Assembly: GCF_031458135.1 (NCBI RefSeq)
Contig: NZ_JAVDXW010000001.1
Span: 3,472,001 to 3,536,000, forward strand
DNA from: Haloactinomyces albus
GTDB lineage: Bacteria; Actinomycetota; Actinomycetes; Mycobacteriales; Pseudonocardiaceae
Length of the DNA: 64,000 bases
Direction of reading: 5' to 3'
In this document: in pieces, positions 1 to 8,931 of the stretch
How positions within the stretch are numbered: the stretch's first letter is position 1
Layout: each line of letters starts with the position of its first letter
Notes under the pieces: generated by a model
What the model was told of the DNA's origin: nothing
Database searches by the model: none
Seen by the model: the letters and a program-made list of their open reading frames with translations, nothing else
Position numbers and translations under genes: made by a program

Positions 1-2
1 AA

Positions 3-92
3 GCGGGGCCCGCCGTCGGACTCGTCATCGCGGTGATCTGTATGTTCGTGCTGGCCGGGCAATGGTTGCGGATTGCCTGGTCACGCCCCTGA
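3..92 (+). CDS. C-terminal end of a membrane protein (partial)
   Basis: The open frame enters from the left edge and stops with TGA at 90-92. The 29 visible residues hold one hydrophobic segment (AVGLVIAVICMFVLAG) followed by a short basic tail ending RIAWSRP, which suggests a last transmembrane helix with a short cytoplasmic tail. It converges on the DUF349 gene across a shared terminator. In M. tuberculosis the matching position, beside Rv2731 and on the miaA strand, is held by the membrane protein Rv2732c. That match is inference from gene order only, since too little protein is visible to assign a family. Confidence 0.6.
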   Translation, partial: AGPAVGLVIAVICMFVLAGQWLRIAWSRP

Positions 93-109
93 CCGTGTCG
101 GTGTGACGG

Positions 110-147
110 CCCGGGCCTCTCCCCTTCGCGCGGAAAAGAGGCCCGGG
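110..147. terminator. Bidirectional terminator between convergent genes
   Basis: The arms CCCGGGCCTCT (110-120) and AGAGGCCCGGG (137-147) are a perfect 11-bp inverted repeat around a 16-base loop. It lies between two convergent stop codons, so it can serve both genes. There is no T-run, as is common in high-GC actinomycetes. Confidence 0.7.
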
Positions 148-157
148 TCTGCCACGG

Positions 158-1486
158 TCAGCGGTCGGCCAGTGCGTGCTCGGCTGTGGTGAGCCACTCG
201 CGCCACTGTTCGGCCTGCTGTTCGGCTTCCCTGGCGCGGCGCTCGTTGCCGGAAGAGCGCGCCTTGCTTGCCTGTTCCTCGAACTGCTCGACCTTTTCCC
301 GGAACTGTTCGACCCGCGCCTGTGCCTCGGGGTCGGTGCGGCGCCACTGTGCGTTCGAAGCCGAGCGCACCCGGTCGGCCACCGCGCGTAGCTTTCCCTC
401 GAGCTCGCGCATCCGTTCGCGGGGTACTTTGCCGATCTCGTCCCAGCGCTGCTGAACACGATGCAGCTGGGACTGTGCGGCCGCCAGGTCGACCGACGGG
501 TCGATCTGTTCGGCCTCGGCGAGAAGTTGCTCCTTGAGCCGGGCGTTCTCGGCGAACTCGGCATCGCGTTCGGAGAACGCCTCCGAGCGCCGTGTGAAGA
601 ACGTGTCCTGCGCGGTACGGAAGCGCTGCCACAGCGCCTCGTCGCTGTCCTTGGGGGCGCGTCCCGTGGCCTTCCAGTCGGCCATGAGTTGCTTGTAGCG
701 GGTGGCGGTGGCGCCCCAGTCGGTGGAGTCCGTCAACGACTCGGCTTCCTCGACCAGTTTCTGCTTGTGTTCCTTGGCGACTCCGCGCTGCCGGTCGAGT
801 TCGGCGAAATGGGAACCGCGTCGCCGGTTGAAGGTCTCGCGGGCCTTGGAGAACCGGCGCCAGAGCTGTTCGTCCGTTTTACGGTCCACGCCGCGGATGG
901 TTTTCCACTCGTCGAGGATCGCCCGGAGGCGATCCCCCGCGCTCTTCCACTGGGTGGCTTCGGCTCCGATCCGTTCGGCCTCGACGACGAGTGCCTCCTT
1001 GCGGGCGGTCGCCTCCGCACGTGCCTGCTCGCGCTCCGTCTTGGCACGCTCGACGGCCTGCTCGGCGTGCTCGATCACGTGCTGCACCCGAGCGGCCAGC
1101 GTGTCGAGATCGCCGACGACGGAGGCGTCGGCAAGGCTGTCGCGGAGATGCTTCGCACTGGTCAACGTCTGCTTCGGCTCCCCGGCGTGGGTCGACAGCC
1201 GGGTTTCCAGCAGTTCGGCCTCGGTGCGCAGATCGTCGAACTTCCGCGCGAAGTGGGCGAGCCCCTCGGCGGCGTCACCGGCCTGCCAGGAACCGACCGC
1301 ACGCTCGCCGCCCGCGGTGATGACGTACACGGTTCCGTCGGAGTCGACCCGTCCCCACCGGCTCGGGTCGCTGGAGGCGGTGGGGACGGCTGGGGGAGCC
1401 GTGTGGGATCCGGTCCTGCCGGTGGCCGAGTTCGTGGTCGTCGTCTCGGTGACGGCGGCCTCCGGCGTTGTTTCCTGATGTCTCAT
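158..1486 (-). CDS. DUF349 domain coiled-coil protein
   Basis: A 442-residue, strongly charged, mostly helical protein. Repeated modules of the W-K-x-x-x-R / LW-x-RF type (for example EQLWRRFSKARETFNRRR, EALWQRFRTAQDTFF and QQRWDEIGKVPRER) are typical of DUF349. The N-terminal ~60 residues are Thr/Ala-rich and look disordered; a Trp-Gly-Arg-Val-Asp strand segment precedes the helices. The start is ATG 1486 with an AGGAGGAAG site upstream; longer readings lack a ribosome site. It matches Rv2731 of M. tuberculosis by position and composition. The biochemical role is unknown; the coiled coil suggests a scaffold or nucleic-acid-associated protein, which is inference. Confidence 0.85.
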   Translation of the reverse strand: MRHQETTPEAAVTETTTTNSATGRTGSHTAPPAVPTASSDPSRWGRVDSDGTVYVITAGGERAVGSWQAGDAAEGLAHFARKFDDLRTEAELLETRLSTHAGEPKQTLTSAKHLRDSLADASVVGDLDTLAARVQHVIEHAEQAVERAKTEREQARAEATARKEALVVEAERIGAEATQWKSAGDRLRAILDEWKTIRGVDRKTDEQLWRRFSKARETFNRRRGSHFAELDRQRGVAKEHKQKLVEEAESLTDSTDWGATATRYKQLMADWKATGRAPKDSDEALWQRFRTAQDTFFTRRSEAFSERDAEFAENARLKEQLLAEAEQIDPSVDLAAAQSQLHRVQQRWDEIGKVPRERMRELEGKLRAVADRVRSASNAQWRRTDPEAQARVEQFREKVEQFEEQASKARSSGNERRAREAEQQAEQWREWLTTAEHALADR

Positions 1487-1839
1487 AGCCGGCTTCCTCC
1501 TTGCGTGCCCGCTCCGATGCCCGTGCACGACAAACACGGGCGCCCCGTGTGGACGGGGCCCAGCAAGCGTCGATCCGGTCCCCTTGCGGACCGGTCTCCG
1601 CTGGCGCATTGAAACAGTTCACCGCAGCGATCGCCTACTCCCAGGCCGTTGGGCGACCCGGGGCGAGGTCGTGCGACGCTCCCGTTGCGACCCGGTGCTC
1701 CGAGTGTGCCCTGCACCATGCCATTGTCGCCGGTGGCTCGTGTAGCCCTCGATGGTGGTCGGCGTGCGGGCCGCCGTGTGTGGCTGCCGGGGCTCCCTGC
1801 TCGCTGCTCCATTGACCATGACCTCTACCGTGCACGGGC
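1487..1839. other. Divergent intergenic region, 353 bases
   Basis: This gap separates the minus-strand DUF349 gene from the plus-strand run that starts at 1840. The DUF349-proximal part holds three consecutive hairpins (listed separately). The rest, about 1600-1839, shows no convincing gene, tRNA or operator, although it must contain the promoter for the miaA run. Confidence 0.5.
1519..1594 (-). promoter_or_regulatory. Three tandem hairpins in the DUF349 leader
   Basis: Three perfect 7-bp stems follow one another: GCCCGTG/CACGGGC (1519-1525 with 1535-1541), GCCCCGT/ACGGGGC (1542-1548 with 1553-1559) and CCGGTCC/GGACCGG (1575-1581 with 1588-1594). They lie 33-110 bases upstream of the DUF349 start, on the leader side. 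They could form a structured 5' leader. No known riboswitch was recognised. Confidence 0.4.
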
Positions 1840-2589
1840 GTGATAACCCGCATCGCTGTGGTGCCGTATCCGCCGCTGTTGGTACCCGAGCTGACCGTGC
1901 GTGCCAGCGCGGAGACCGAGCGGCTCAGACAGGCCTGTTTGCGTGCTGTGTCCAGTCTGACCGACTCGGCCCGCACGTGGGTGGCGGTGGGAGTGAATCG
2001 TGGTGATCCACGTCTGCTGGAGCCTCATTGCGCGGGAACCTTCGCCGGCTACGGTGTGGACGTCACGGTAGCGCTGGATGCCTCCGCGACGGACACCAGT
2101 GCGCCGGATCCGCTGCTGCCGTTGCCTGCGCTCGTCGCGGGGTGGCTACGGGAGCAAAGCGGGGCCGAGCAGGTGACGGCACACCTGCTGGCAGCGGACA
2201 CCCCACCCGAGGACAGTCGTGCCTTCGGCGCCCGTCTGAGGACCCCCGGAGATCGAGGAGGTGTTGGGGAAACCGGGGACTTCGGGCTGTTGATTCTGGC
2301 GGAAGGCGCTGTGTACACCGTCGGGGCCCAGCCCGCGGAAGGGGTCGAGCAGCTCGACGAGCAGGTGCGGCGGGCACTGGCCGACGTCGATCCCGCGGCG
2401 CTGCTCGGCTTGGACACCGAGCGGTGCCACCACGCGGGTATGGAGGGACGTGCGGCCCTGCAGGCACTGGCGGGGGCGGTGGAACCGGAGCCGGGCGCGT
2501 GGTCCGGCGATCTGCTGTACTCCGCCGCACCATACGGGGTGAGTTACCACGTTGCGGTGTGGTCCCGTAGCGATGCCCGGAGTCGGTAG
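1840..2589 (+). CDS. Hypothetical protein, possibly LigB/extradiol-dioxygenase-like fold
   Basis: A 249-residue protein beginning [17 protein letters not shown], a phrase resembling the start of class III extradiol ring-cleavage dioxygenase-like proteins (LigB/MEMO type). A His-His pair occurs late (RCHHAG). The GTG start at 1840 has only a weak ribosome site. It sits 2 bases ahead of miaA, so the two are almost certainly co-transcribed; M. tuberculosis has the alanine-rich Rv2728c in this slot. Whether metal ligands are kept is unclear, so no enzymatic function is assigned. Confidence 0.65.
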   Translation: MITRIAVVPYPPLLVPELTVRASAETERLRQACLRAVSSLTDSARTWVAVGVNRGDPRLLEPHCAGTFAGYGVDVTVALDASATDTSAPDPLLPLPALVAGWLREQSGAEQVTAHLLAADTPPEDSRAFGARLRTPGDRGGVGETGDFGLLILAEGAVYTVGAQPAEGVEQLDEQVRRALADVDPAALLGLDTERCHHAGMEGRAALQALAGAVEPEPGAWSGDLLYSAAPYGVSYHVAVWSRSDARSR

Positions 2590-2591
2590 CC

Positions 2592-3524
2592 ATGCCCCTT
2601 GCATCCTCGCCGCGCCCGGTGGCCGTCGTCGGCCCGACCGCCACCGGTAAGTCGGAATTGGCGATGCAGTTGGCCGTCGAGCTGGGCGGTGAGCTGATCA
2701 ACGCCGACGCCCTGCAGCTCTACCGGGGCATGGACATCGGCACCGCCAAGACACCGGTCTCCGAGCGTCGGGGGATCGGACACCACCTGCTGGACGTGCT
2801 CGATGTGACCGAAACCGCTTCCGTGGCCACCTACCAGCAGCAGGCCCGCACCGTCGTCGAGGAGCTGCTCGCCCGGGGGGTGACTCCGGTGCTGGTGGGT
2901 GGCTCCGGGCTCTACATCCAGGCGGTCCTCGACGAGCTGAACTTTCCCGGAACCGATCCGGAGGTACGTGCCCGCTGGGAGCAGGAGCTGCACGAGCACG
3001 GCGCCGCAGCGCTGCATCGGCGCTTGGCCGAGCTCGACCCGCCTGCCGCCGAGTCGATTCTGCCGAGTAACGGCAGGCGGGTGGTGCGGGCGCTGGAGGT
3101 CATCGAGATCACGGGGAAGCGCTTCTCGGCGAACCTTCCGGCGCCGGGACCGCCTCGGTACGGGGCGGTGATGGTCGGCCTCGATCGGCCGATTGCCGAG
3201 CTGGACGAGCGGGTGGATGCGCGAGTGGCGCGGATGTTCGACGCGGGACTTCTGCATGAGGTGCGCCGCTTGGAACGGGCCGGGCTTCGCCGGGGGCGCA
3301 CCGCCTCCCGCGCTCTCGGTTACCAGCAGGTACTCACCGAACTCGATGGAGCCGGTGACATGAGTATGGCCGCGGCCGAGACCGCCAAGCTGACCCGCCG
3401 GTTCGTTCGCAAGCAGCGCTCGTGGTTCCGGCGTGATCGCCGGATCCACTGGTTCAGCGCCACCCGGCAGGGGCCGACGGGGCAGGAACTGACGGGACAG
3501 GTGCGGGCGCTGCTGGACACGTAA
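2592..3524 (+). CDS. miaA: tRNA dimethylallyltransferase MiaA
   Basis: Transfers a dimethylallyl group to N6 of A37 in tRNAs reading UNN codons, in the cytoplasm. The P-loop GPTATGKS lies at residues 14-21, followed by the substrate-recognition segment [18 protein letters not shown] and the VGGSGLYI motif. The C-terminal [13 protein letters not shown] run is characteristic of the family. At 310 residues the length is normal. It lies between the 1840 gene (2-base gap) and dapF (10-base gap), the same order as Rv2728c-Rv2727c-Rv2726c in M. tuberculosis, which points to one operon. Confidence 0.96.
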   Translation: MPLASSPRPVAVVGPTATGKSELAMQLAVELGGELINADALQLYRGMDIGTAKTPVSERRGIGHHLLDVLDVTETASVATYQQQARTVVEELLARGVTPVLVGGSGLYIQAVLDELNFPGTDPEVRARWEQELHEHGAAALHRRLAELDPPAAESILPSNGRRVVRALEVIEITGKRFSANLPAPGPPRYGAVMVGLDRPIAELDERVDARVARMFDAGLLHEVRRLERAGLRRGRTASRALGYQQVLTELDGAGDMSMAAAETAKLTRRFVRKQRSWFRRDRRIHWFSATRQGPTGQELTGQVRALLDT

Positions 3525-3534
3525 ACTGGCGACC

Positions 3535-4440
3535 GTGCAGCTTGATGCAGGGGCCCAATTCCACGAGGGAGACCGGTTCCCCGAGGGGAGCCGGTTCGCC
3601 AAGGGGCCCGAGTTCGCCAAGGGACACGGCACCGAGAACGATTTCGTCGTCCTGCCGGATCCACGGGATGAGCTGAAACTGACCGAGGCACGAGTGCAGG
3701 CGTTGTGCGATCGGCAGCGGGGTCTGGGGGCCGACGGTGTCCTGCGGGTGGTCCGGTCCGGTGACGTCAGCGACGCTCCCGCCACGGTCCCCGGTGATGT
3801 CTGGTTCATGGATTATCGCAATGCCGATGGCTCGATCGCCGAAATGTGCGGCAACGGTGTGCGGGTGTTCGCTCGGTACCTGGTGGAGGCGGGGCTTGCA
3901 CGATCGGGTGAGTTTCCGGTGGGTACTCGTTCCGGCCCCCGTATCGTCACGGTTCATGCGGACGGGCGCGTCAGCGTGGACATGGGAGCGGCCTCGGTGG
4001 TCGGCGAATCGACCGTGACGGTCGACGGGCACACCTGGCACGGATTCGCGGTGGACCTCGGCAATCCGCATCTCGCCTGTGTGACGACCGCCGGGCTGGA
4101 CACCATCGACCTGTCCACGGTGCCGTCCTATGACACCGCCTTCTTCCCGAACGGCGTCAATGTCGAGTTCGTGCACCGCAGGAGCCCGGAGCGGGTGCGT
4201 ATGCGCGTTCATGAGCGGGGAGTCGGTGAGACTCGGTCCTGTGGGACGGGCACCGTTGCCGCCACCGTCGCAGCGTTGCACGCGGATGGCGACGACACCG
4301 GCCGCCGCATCGTCGAGATTCCCGGCGGCACCGTCGAGGTGGAAATAACGGAGACGAGCAGCACGTTGACCGGTCCGGCTGTGCTGGTTGCCCACGGGTG
4401 GCTCGACGCCGAATGGTGGCAGCACGTCGGCGGCGGCTGA
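3535..4440 (+). CDS. dapF: Diaminopimelate epimerase DapF with a repeated N-terminus
   Basis: Interconverts LL- and meso-diaminopimelate for lysine and peptidoglycan synthesis. Both catalytic cysteines are visible, in [14 protein letters not shown] and [10 protein letters not shown], along with the KGHGTENDF substrate motif. The GTG start at 3535 follows miaA closely. Family members usually begin a few residues before [11 protein letters not shown]. Here about 20 extra residues precede it, made of a six-residue unit repeated four times ([24 protein letters not shown]). The enzyme core looks intact at 301 residues. A start inside the repeat cannot be excluded. Confidence 0.95.
   Translation: MQLDAGAQFHEGDRFPEGSRFAKGPEFAKGHGTENDFVVLPDPRDELKLTEARVQALCDRQRGLGADGVLRVVRSGDVSDAPATVPGDVWFMDYRNADGSIAEMCGNGVRVFARYLVEAGLARSGEFPVGTRSGPRIVTVHADGRVSVDMGAASVVGESTVTVDGHTWHGFAVDLGNPHLACVTTAGLDTIDLSTVPSYDTAFFPNGVNVEFVHRRSPERVRMRVHERGVGETRSCGTGTVAATVAALHADGDDTGRRIVEIPGGTVEVEITETSSTLTGPAVLVAHGWLDAEWWQHVGGG
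3556..3627 (+). repeat. Four degenerate 18-bp tandem repeats inside dapF
   Basis: Units at 3556-3573, 3574-3591, 3592-3609 and 3610-3627 share the core pattern (C/G)(G/A)NTTC(C/G)CC(G/A)AGGG. The fourth encodes the conserved EFAKGH strand; the three before it look like in-frame duplications of that strand. Confidence 0.8.
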
Positions 4441-4499
4441 CCGACGGCGGGCAACACGAGCCGACGAAGCGATAAAAATCCCTCGCGCACCGTGGAACA

Positions 4500-6011
4500 A
4501 TGGATGGTGATATGAACAAACCAGCCTCGCGGCCATCCCCTTTCGAGCCTTCCGCCTCCGAGCTGTCGGTGCTCGACGCCGAGACGGCCGAGGAGACCCG
4601 GCAAGAGCAGCTCTCCTCGGAGGAACCGTCGATCGGTGAAATGGAGCGGGCCGACCGTGCCTCGCTGCGGCGAGTCGCGGGACTGTCCACCGAACTCACC
4701 GACATCACCGAGGTCGAGAACCGGCGACTCCGTCTGGAACGAGTGGTGCTGGTCGGTGTGTGGACCGACGGCAGCTCCGAGCAGGCCGAAGCCTCGTTGA
4801 CGGAGCTGGCGCAACTGGCCGAGACAGCCGGTTCGGAAGTCCTCGAGGGACTCGTCCAACGCCGTGACCGCCCGGACCCCTCCACCTATGTCGGTTCCGG
4901 CAAGGTACGGGAGTTGCGGGACATCGTGGCCGCCAACGGGGCCGATTCGGTGGTCTGCGACGGCGAACTCGCACCGGGGCAACTTCGGCAGCTCGAGGAG
5001 AAACTCAAAGTCAAGGTTGTCGACCGCACGGCGCTGATCCTGGACATCTTCGCTCAGCACGCGAGTTCCAAGGAAGGCAAGGCTCAGGTCGAGCTGGCGC
5101 AGCTGCAGTACTACCTGCCTCGACTGCGCGGATGGGGCGACAAGATGTCCCGGCAGGCCGGTGGGCGCGCCGGCGGCGGCAACGGCGGTGTCGGTACCCG
5201 CGGCCCCGGTGAGACCAAGCTGGAAACCGATCGCCGCAGCGTGCACAAGCGGATCACCAAACTCCGCAAGGAACTGGCCGCCATGCGCACCATCCGCAGC
5301 ACCAAACGTGCTCAGCGCATGGCCAACGCGGTACCCAGTGTGGTGATCGCCGGCTATACCAATGCGGGTAAATCCAGCCTCCTCAACGCACTGACGGGCA
5401 CAGGCGCGCTCGTGGAGGACGCGTTGTTCGCGACACTGGACCCCACCACCCGCCGCGCACGAACACCGGATCGCCGCGAGTACACGCTCAGCGACACGGT
5501 CGGGTTCGTCCGCCACCTGCCGCACCAGCTCGTCGAGGCGTTCCGCTCCACCCTCGAGGAGGTCAGCCGGGCCGACCTGCTGCTGCACATCGTTGACGGA
5601 TCGGATTCCGCACCGTACGAGCAGGTCACCGCGGTTCGGGACGTACTGGCGGAGATCTCCGGTGAGCACGGCGAGCCGCTACCGCCGGAGTTGCTCGTGG
5701 TGAACAAGACGGACTCGGTGGATGCCACCAGGATCGCCGAACTCCGCAGACTTCTGCCGGATGCGGCATTCGTGTCCGCGCAGACCGGGCAGGGAATCGA
5801 GTCACTGCGCGAGATCATCGCCGACTGGCTTCCGCGGCCGGACGTGTTCGTCGATGCACTGGTGCCCTACTCCCGCGGCGAGTTGGTCTCTCGTGTGCAC
5901 TCCGAGGGTGAGCTCGTCGACGAGGAGCACACGGCCGAGGGCACCAGGGTTCGTGCGAAGGTGCGGGTGGACCTGGCCCATGCACTGGAACCGTTCGTGG
6001 GCGCCGGATGA
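4500..6011 (+). CDS. hflX: GTPase HflX
   Basis: A ribosome-associated GTPase that splits or rescues stalled 70S ribosomes under stress in characterised bacteria. An acidic N-terminal extension of about 75 residues precedes the HflX N-domain (GSGKVRELRD), a helical linker with the Gly-rich loop AGGRAGGGNGGVGTRGPGE, and the G domain: G1 GYTNAGKSS, G3 DTVGFVRHLP, G4 NKTD and G5 SAQTG. It is 503 residues long. ATG 4500 and ATG 4512 are both possible starts; neither has a strong ribosome site. It follows dapF by 59 bases and its stop overlaps the next start (ATGA). Confidence 0.95.
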   Translation: MDGDMNKPASRPSPFEPSASELSVLDAETAEETRQEQLSSEEPSIGEMERADRASLRRVAGLSTELTDITEVENRRLRLERVVLVGVWTDGSSEQAEASLTELAQLAETAGSEVLEGLVQRRDRPDPSTYVGSGKVRELRDIVAANGADSVVCDGELAPGQLRQLEEKLKVKVVDRTALILDIFAQHASSKEGKAQVELAQLQYYLPRLRGWGDKMSRQAGGRAGGGNGGVGTRGPGETKLETDRRSVHKRITKLRKELAAMRTIRSTKRAQRMANAVPSVVIAGYTNAGKSSLLNALTGTGALVEDALFATLDPTTRRARTPDRREYTLSDTVGFVRHLPHQLVEAFRSTLEEVSRADLLLHIVDGSDSAPYEQVTAVRDVLAEISGEHGEPLPPELLVVNKTDSVDATRIAELRRLLPDAAFVSAQTGQGIESLREIIADWLPRPDVFVDALVPYSRGELVSRVHSEGELVDEEHTAEGTRVRAKVRVDLAHALEPFVGAG

Positions 6012-7111
6012 GTATCCGGCTGCGCGGTGGTGCCGTTGCGGCGGTACTACTGTCGCAGGTGTTGTGGCCGGGTGCCGGTGCAGCGGCTGTCGCTGCACCG
6101 GGTGTCGCTGCACCGATGTCGCGCCTGCCCTCGCCGGTCGAACGGTGCCGTATCACCGATGATCGACTCTCGGAACTGTCCGGACTCGTTTCGGACGGTA
6201 CCTCCTGGTACGCGGTCGGTGACGGCGGCAGTTCGCTGAAGGTCCATGTCCTGGACCCGCAGAACTGTGCCGTACGCGATGTGCGTACGGCCGGCATCGA
6301 CCCCTACGATGTCGAAGATCTCGCCCTCACCGCGGACGGGGACCTCTGGCTCGCCGATACCGGAGACAACAGTCTTCGCCGGGACACGGTGGCGCTGCAT
6401 GTGATGCCCGCGGGCGGTGGTGCTTCCTTGTATCGGCTGACCTATCCGGACGGGCCCCATGATGCGGAAGCATTGATGCTGGGTTCGGACGGTGTCCCCT
6501 ATATCGTCACGAAGGAACCGCTCGGATCCGCTGGGATCTACCGGCCCACTGCCGAGCTGGTCGCAGGGCAGACCGTCCCCCTCGGGAAAGTCGGATCGCT
6601 CACCGTTTCTGCGACGCAAACGCCGGGTGGCCCCATGGCGGGCAGTATCGATTCCGTACTGGTGACAGGAGCAGCGATGAGCCACGACGGAACCGTGGTC
6701 GCCGTGCGTACCTATACGGATGCGTACCTGTATCCCGCATCCGGTGGTGGGATAATCGCCGCTTTGCAACGGGAGCCGCTGCGGGTGCCTCTACCGCATG
6801 AGCCTCAGGGAGAAGCTCTCGCCTTCGAACCCGATGGCACGGTTCTCTCCGCCTCGGAAGGCAGTCACCCGGTACGCGCCATTCCGGGTGCCGTTCAAGC
6901 GGCGAGAGCCCACGGCATGCGCGGCAGCTCTTCCACACCACCGCAGCGCACCACGTCGAGTGCACAGGCGCCTGAAGGTACATCGGACGGGATGGCTTCC
7001 GCACGCGGTGATCGGCATGGGCTGTCGGCCACGACAACGCTGCTGATCGCGGGTGGGCTCGCTGCCGTGATCGTGGCAGTCGCGGGTCGGCTCCGTCGTC
7101 GTACACGCTGA
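6008..7111 (+). CDS. Secreted, membrane-anchored beta-propeller-like protein
   Basis: A 367-residue protein with a signal peptide (roughly residues 1-30, ending near GVAAPMS) and a C-terminal hydrophobic helix (TTLLIAGGLAAVIVAVAG) followed by RLRRRTR, so it is probably exported and held in the membrane. The middle has repeated DG-x-x-W/Y-x-x-D-type strands such as DGTSWYAVGDGG and DGDLWLADTGDN, suggestive of a propeller or esterase-like repeat fold. A Ser/Thr/Pro-rich linker precedes the anchor. The ATG overlaps the hflX stop by 4 bases. It may correspond to Rv2721c of M. tuberculosis by position. The function is unknown. Confidence 0.75.
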   Translation: MSIRLRGGAVAAVLLSQVLWPGAGAAAVAAPGVAAPMSRLPSPVERCRITDDRLSELSGLVSDGTSWYAVGDGGSSLKVHVLDPQNCAVRDVRTAGIDPYDVEDLALTADGDLWLADTGDNSLRRDTVALHVMPAGGGASLYRLTYPDGPHDAEALMLGSDGVPYIVTKEPLGSAGIYRPTAELVAGQTVPLGKVGSLTVSATQTPGGPMAGSIDSVLVTGAAMSHDGTVVAVRTYTDAYLYPASGGGIIAALQREPLRVPLPHEPQGEALAFEPDGTVLSASEGSHPVRAIPGAVQAARAHGMRGSSSTPPQRTTSSAQAPEGTSDGMASARGDRHGLSATTTLLIAGGLAAVIVAVAGRLRRRTR

Positions 7112-7141
7112 TTGCGGTGGCCGTGCCGCCTTGGTTCTGGT

Positions 7142-7900
7142 TCAGAGGCGGCGCAGCACGGCGACAACCTTGCCCAGGATCGTCGCGTCATCCCCCGGGA
7201 TCGGCTCATAGGCGCTGTTGTGTGGCAGTAGCCAGACATGCTCCTCGGTACGCTTGAACGTCTTGACGGTGGCTTCTCCATCGATCATGGCCGCGACGAC
7301 ATCGCCGTTGTCGGCATCGGGTTGCTGGCGCACCGTGACCCAGTCTCCGTCGGTGATCGCCAGGTCGATCATCGAGTCCCCGACGACCTGGAGGAGGAAG
7401 AGCGCACCCTCGCCGACGATCTCCTTGGGCAGTGGAAAGACGTCATCGACGGATTCCTCGGCCAGGATGGGACCGCCTGCTGCGATCCGGCCGACCACCG
7501 GTACGTAGGAGGGGGCCACCTGACCGGCGAGTTCGGAGCCCCGGTCCTGGCCGTCCGCAACCAGGACACCAACCGTACGCGGCCGGTGTGGATCGCGACG
7601 GAGATAACCCTTCCGCTCGAGTACGCGGAGTTGGTAGGCCACCGATGAGGTGGAGGTGAGGCCGACGGCGTCACCGATCTCACGAACGCTCGGCGGGTAG
7701 CCGTGGTCGCGCATCCAGGCGCGGATCGATTCCAGTACCTTGCGCTGGCGTGGACTGAGCTCGTCCGCTGTGCTCGCCTGCTGTGGCAGGTTCCGTACTT
7801 CGGCTTCCGCTTCCCCGGTCGTTTGCAAGTCGGGTACGTCATGTGCTCGGTTCTCGATCGAACCGGTAGCATCCGTTGCCACCACTGCCTCCTGCCGCAT
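7142..7900 (-). CDS. lexA: SOS repressor LexA
   Basis: A 252-residue repressor and self-cleaving protease of the SOS response. The N-terminal winged helix ([31 protein letters not shown]) is followed by the Ala-Gly cleavage site in GRIAAGGPI, the catalytic serine in VVGDSMID and the lysine in [12 protein letters not shown] 7900 was chosen because an AGGTGG site precedes it and because upstream readings would run across the operator. A near-consensus SOS box lies 54 bases upstream, indicating autoregulation. It is divergent from nrdR-nrdJ and convergent with the 6008 gene. Confidence 0.96.
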   Translation of the reverse strand: MRQEAVVATDATGSIENRAHDVPDLQTTGEAEAEVRNLPQQASTADELSPRQRKVLESIRAWMRDHGYPPSVREIGDAVGLTSTSSVAYQLRVLERKGYLRRDPHRPRTVGVLVADGQDRGSELAGQVAPSYVPVVGRIAAGGPILAEESVDDVFPLPKEIVGEGALFLLQVVGDSMIDLAITDGDWVTVRQQPDADNGDVVAAMIDGEATVKTFKRTEEHVWLLPHNSAYEPIPGDDATILGKVVAVLRRL

Positions 7901-7953
7901 GAAGAGCACCACCTGGTGTGTGGTTTCCACAGTAGAGGCGACAGGGGCGACGA

Positions 7954-7969
7954 TCAAACACCTGTTCGA
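7954..7969. promoter_or_regulatory. LexA operator (SOS box)
   Basis: TCAAACACCTGTTCGA matches the Gram-positive/actinobacterial SOS box (TCGAACACATGTTCGA type) at 14 of 16 positions. It lies 54 bases upstream of the chosen lexA start. Confidence 0.85.
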
Positions 7970-8118
7970 GTTAATTTTCTCGCGGAAGCTCGCATGCCGT
8001 GCTGATGTGTCGACGAGTCGGCTGCAGTGCTGAGCTGCTGCTTCACCTGGGTTGGGGGCCGTCGACACGCCCGGGCGTGCTGGTTTGCTTCCGAGTCCGC
8101 TCAGGATTAGAGTCGACC

Positions 8119-8134
8119 ACAACATCTAGTAGTT
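8119..8134. promoter_or_regulatory. Candidate NrdR box upstream of nrdR-nrdJ
   Basis: ACAACATCTAGTAGTT is a partly palindromic 16-mer (CAAC...GTTG ends) that resembles NrdR boxes of the ACACTATATATAGTGT type. A second GTAGTT lies 14 bases on (8143-8148), in keeping with paired boxes. The match is imperfect. Confidence 0.4.
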
Positions 8135-8270
8135 GCACTGCTGTAGTTAATCCATAGCTTGGGTTCACCCGCTCATCTGTGCCGGTCTCCAGGGCTCTGG
8201 CCCCAGGGCACTGGAGACCGACCGCGGGAGTCGGCGGTGGCTCTGGCATTGCGGAAGGGGGTGAGTACCG

Positions 8271-8756
8271 GTGCGATGCCCGTTCTGTCGGGGTGAGGAC
8301 TCGCGGGTCGTCGATTCGCGTGAGGTCGAAGAGGGTCAAGCCATCCGTCGTCGGCGGTCCTGCTCACAGTGTGGCCGTCGGTTCACCACCATCGAGGAGC
8401 TCGTGCTCACGGTGGTCAAGCGTTCCGGTGTCACCGAGCCCTTCAGCCGCGAGAAGGTCGTTCGCGGTGCCCGCCGGTCCTGCCAGGGACGCCCGGTCGA
8501 AGAGGATGCGCTTCAACAGCTCGCACACCAGGTCGAGGACACGATCCGTTCGTCGGGAGTGTCCGAGGTCCCCAGCCATGAAGTGGGATTGGCGATCCTC
8601 GGGCCGCTGCGCAAGCTGGATGAGGTGGCCTACCTGCGCTTCGCGAGTGTGTATCGCGCCTTCTCCTCGGTCGAGGACTTCGAGAAGGAGATCGTGGATC
8701 TGCGCGCCGCGCGAGGTGAGCAGCAGGGCGAGCAGGAAGAGGACGACAGTGAGTAA
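8271..8756 (+). CDS. nrdR: Transcriptional repressor NrdR
   Basis: A zinc-ribbon/ATP-cone repressor of ribonucleotide reductase genes. Zinc ligands are C3, C6 (CPFC) and C31, C34 (CSQC); the ATP-cone follows ([20 protein letters not shown]). At 161 residues with an acidic tail it has the normal length. The GTG start at 8271 follows a GGAAGGGGGTGAG ribosome site. It is the first gene of a nrdR-nrdJ pair, the usual actinobacterial arrangement for control of the B12-dependent reductase. Confidence 0.97.
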   Translation: MRCPFCRGEDSRVVDSREVEEGQAIRRRRSCSQCGRRFTTIEELVLTVVKRSGVTEPFSREKVVRGARRSCQGRPVEEDALQQLAHQVEDTIRSSGVSEVPSHEVGLAILGPLRKLDEVAYLRFASVYRAFSSVEDFEKEIVDLRAARGEQQGEQEEDDSE

Positions 8757-8931
8757 GTCGCGCGGACGTGTGTCCCGGCGCGGGTCCGCGCGCACGAAGC
8801 GGCAACGTGCCGGACGGCAAGGGGAGGCCCCACCGGGGCCGACCCAGCAGGACGAGGTACGCCCGAACCGGACGGGGAGCCCGGTCGGGGGCGGTCCACG
8901 TGGAGCGAGCAACAAGGGAGAGAGCCAGGTC

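Larger units (their letters stand above)
7901..8270. other. lexA-nrdR divergent regulatory region, 370 bases
   Basis: The gap holds the LexA operator at 7954-7969 and a candidate NrdR box near 8119-8134. M. tuberculosis has the SOS-induced LysM/division gene Rv2719c between lexA and nrdR; no such gene is seen here. No B12-riboswitch core was recognised upstream of nrdR. Confidence 0.5.

Noticed and set aside
8101-8270. A B12 riboswitch upstream of nrdR-nrdJ
   Set aside because: The reductase needs B12, but no B12-box-like core or long structured leader was recognised; the gap is only about 150 bases from the NrdR-box candidate to the start.
8179-8931. Extending nrdJ upstream to 8179
   Set aside because: This would overlap all of nrdR in another frame; the conserved NrdJ protein begins at about 8932. 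GTG 8749 is kept only as an alternative.
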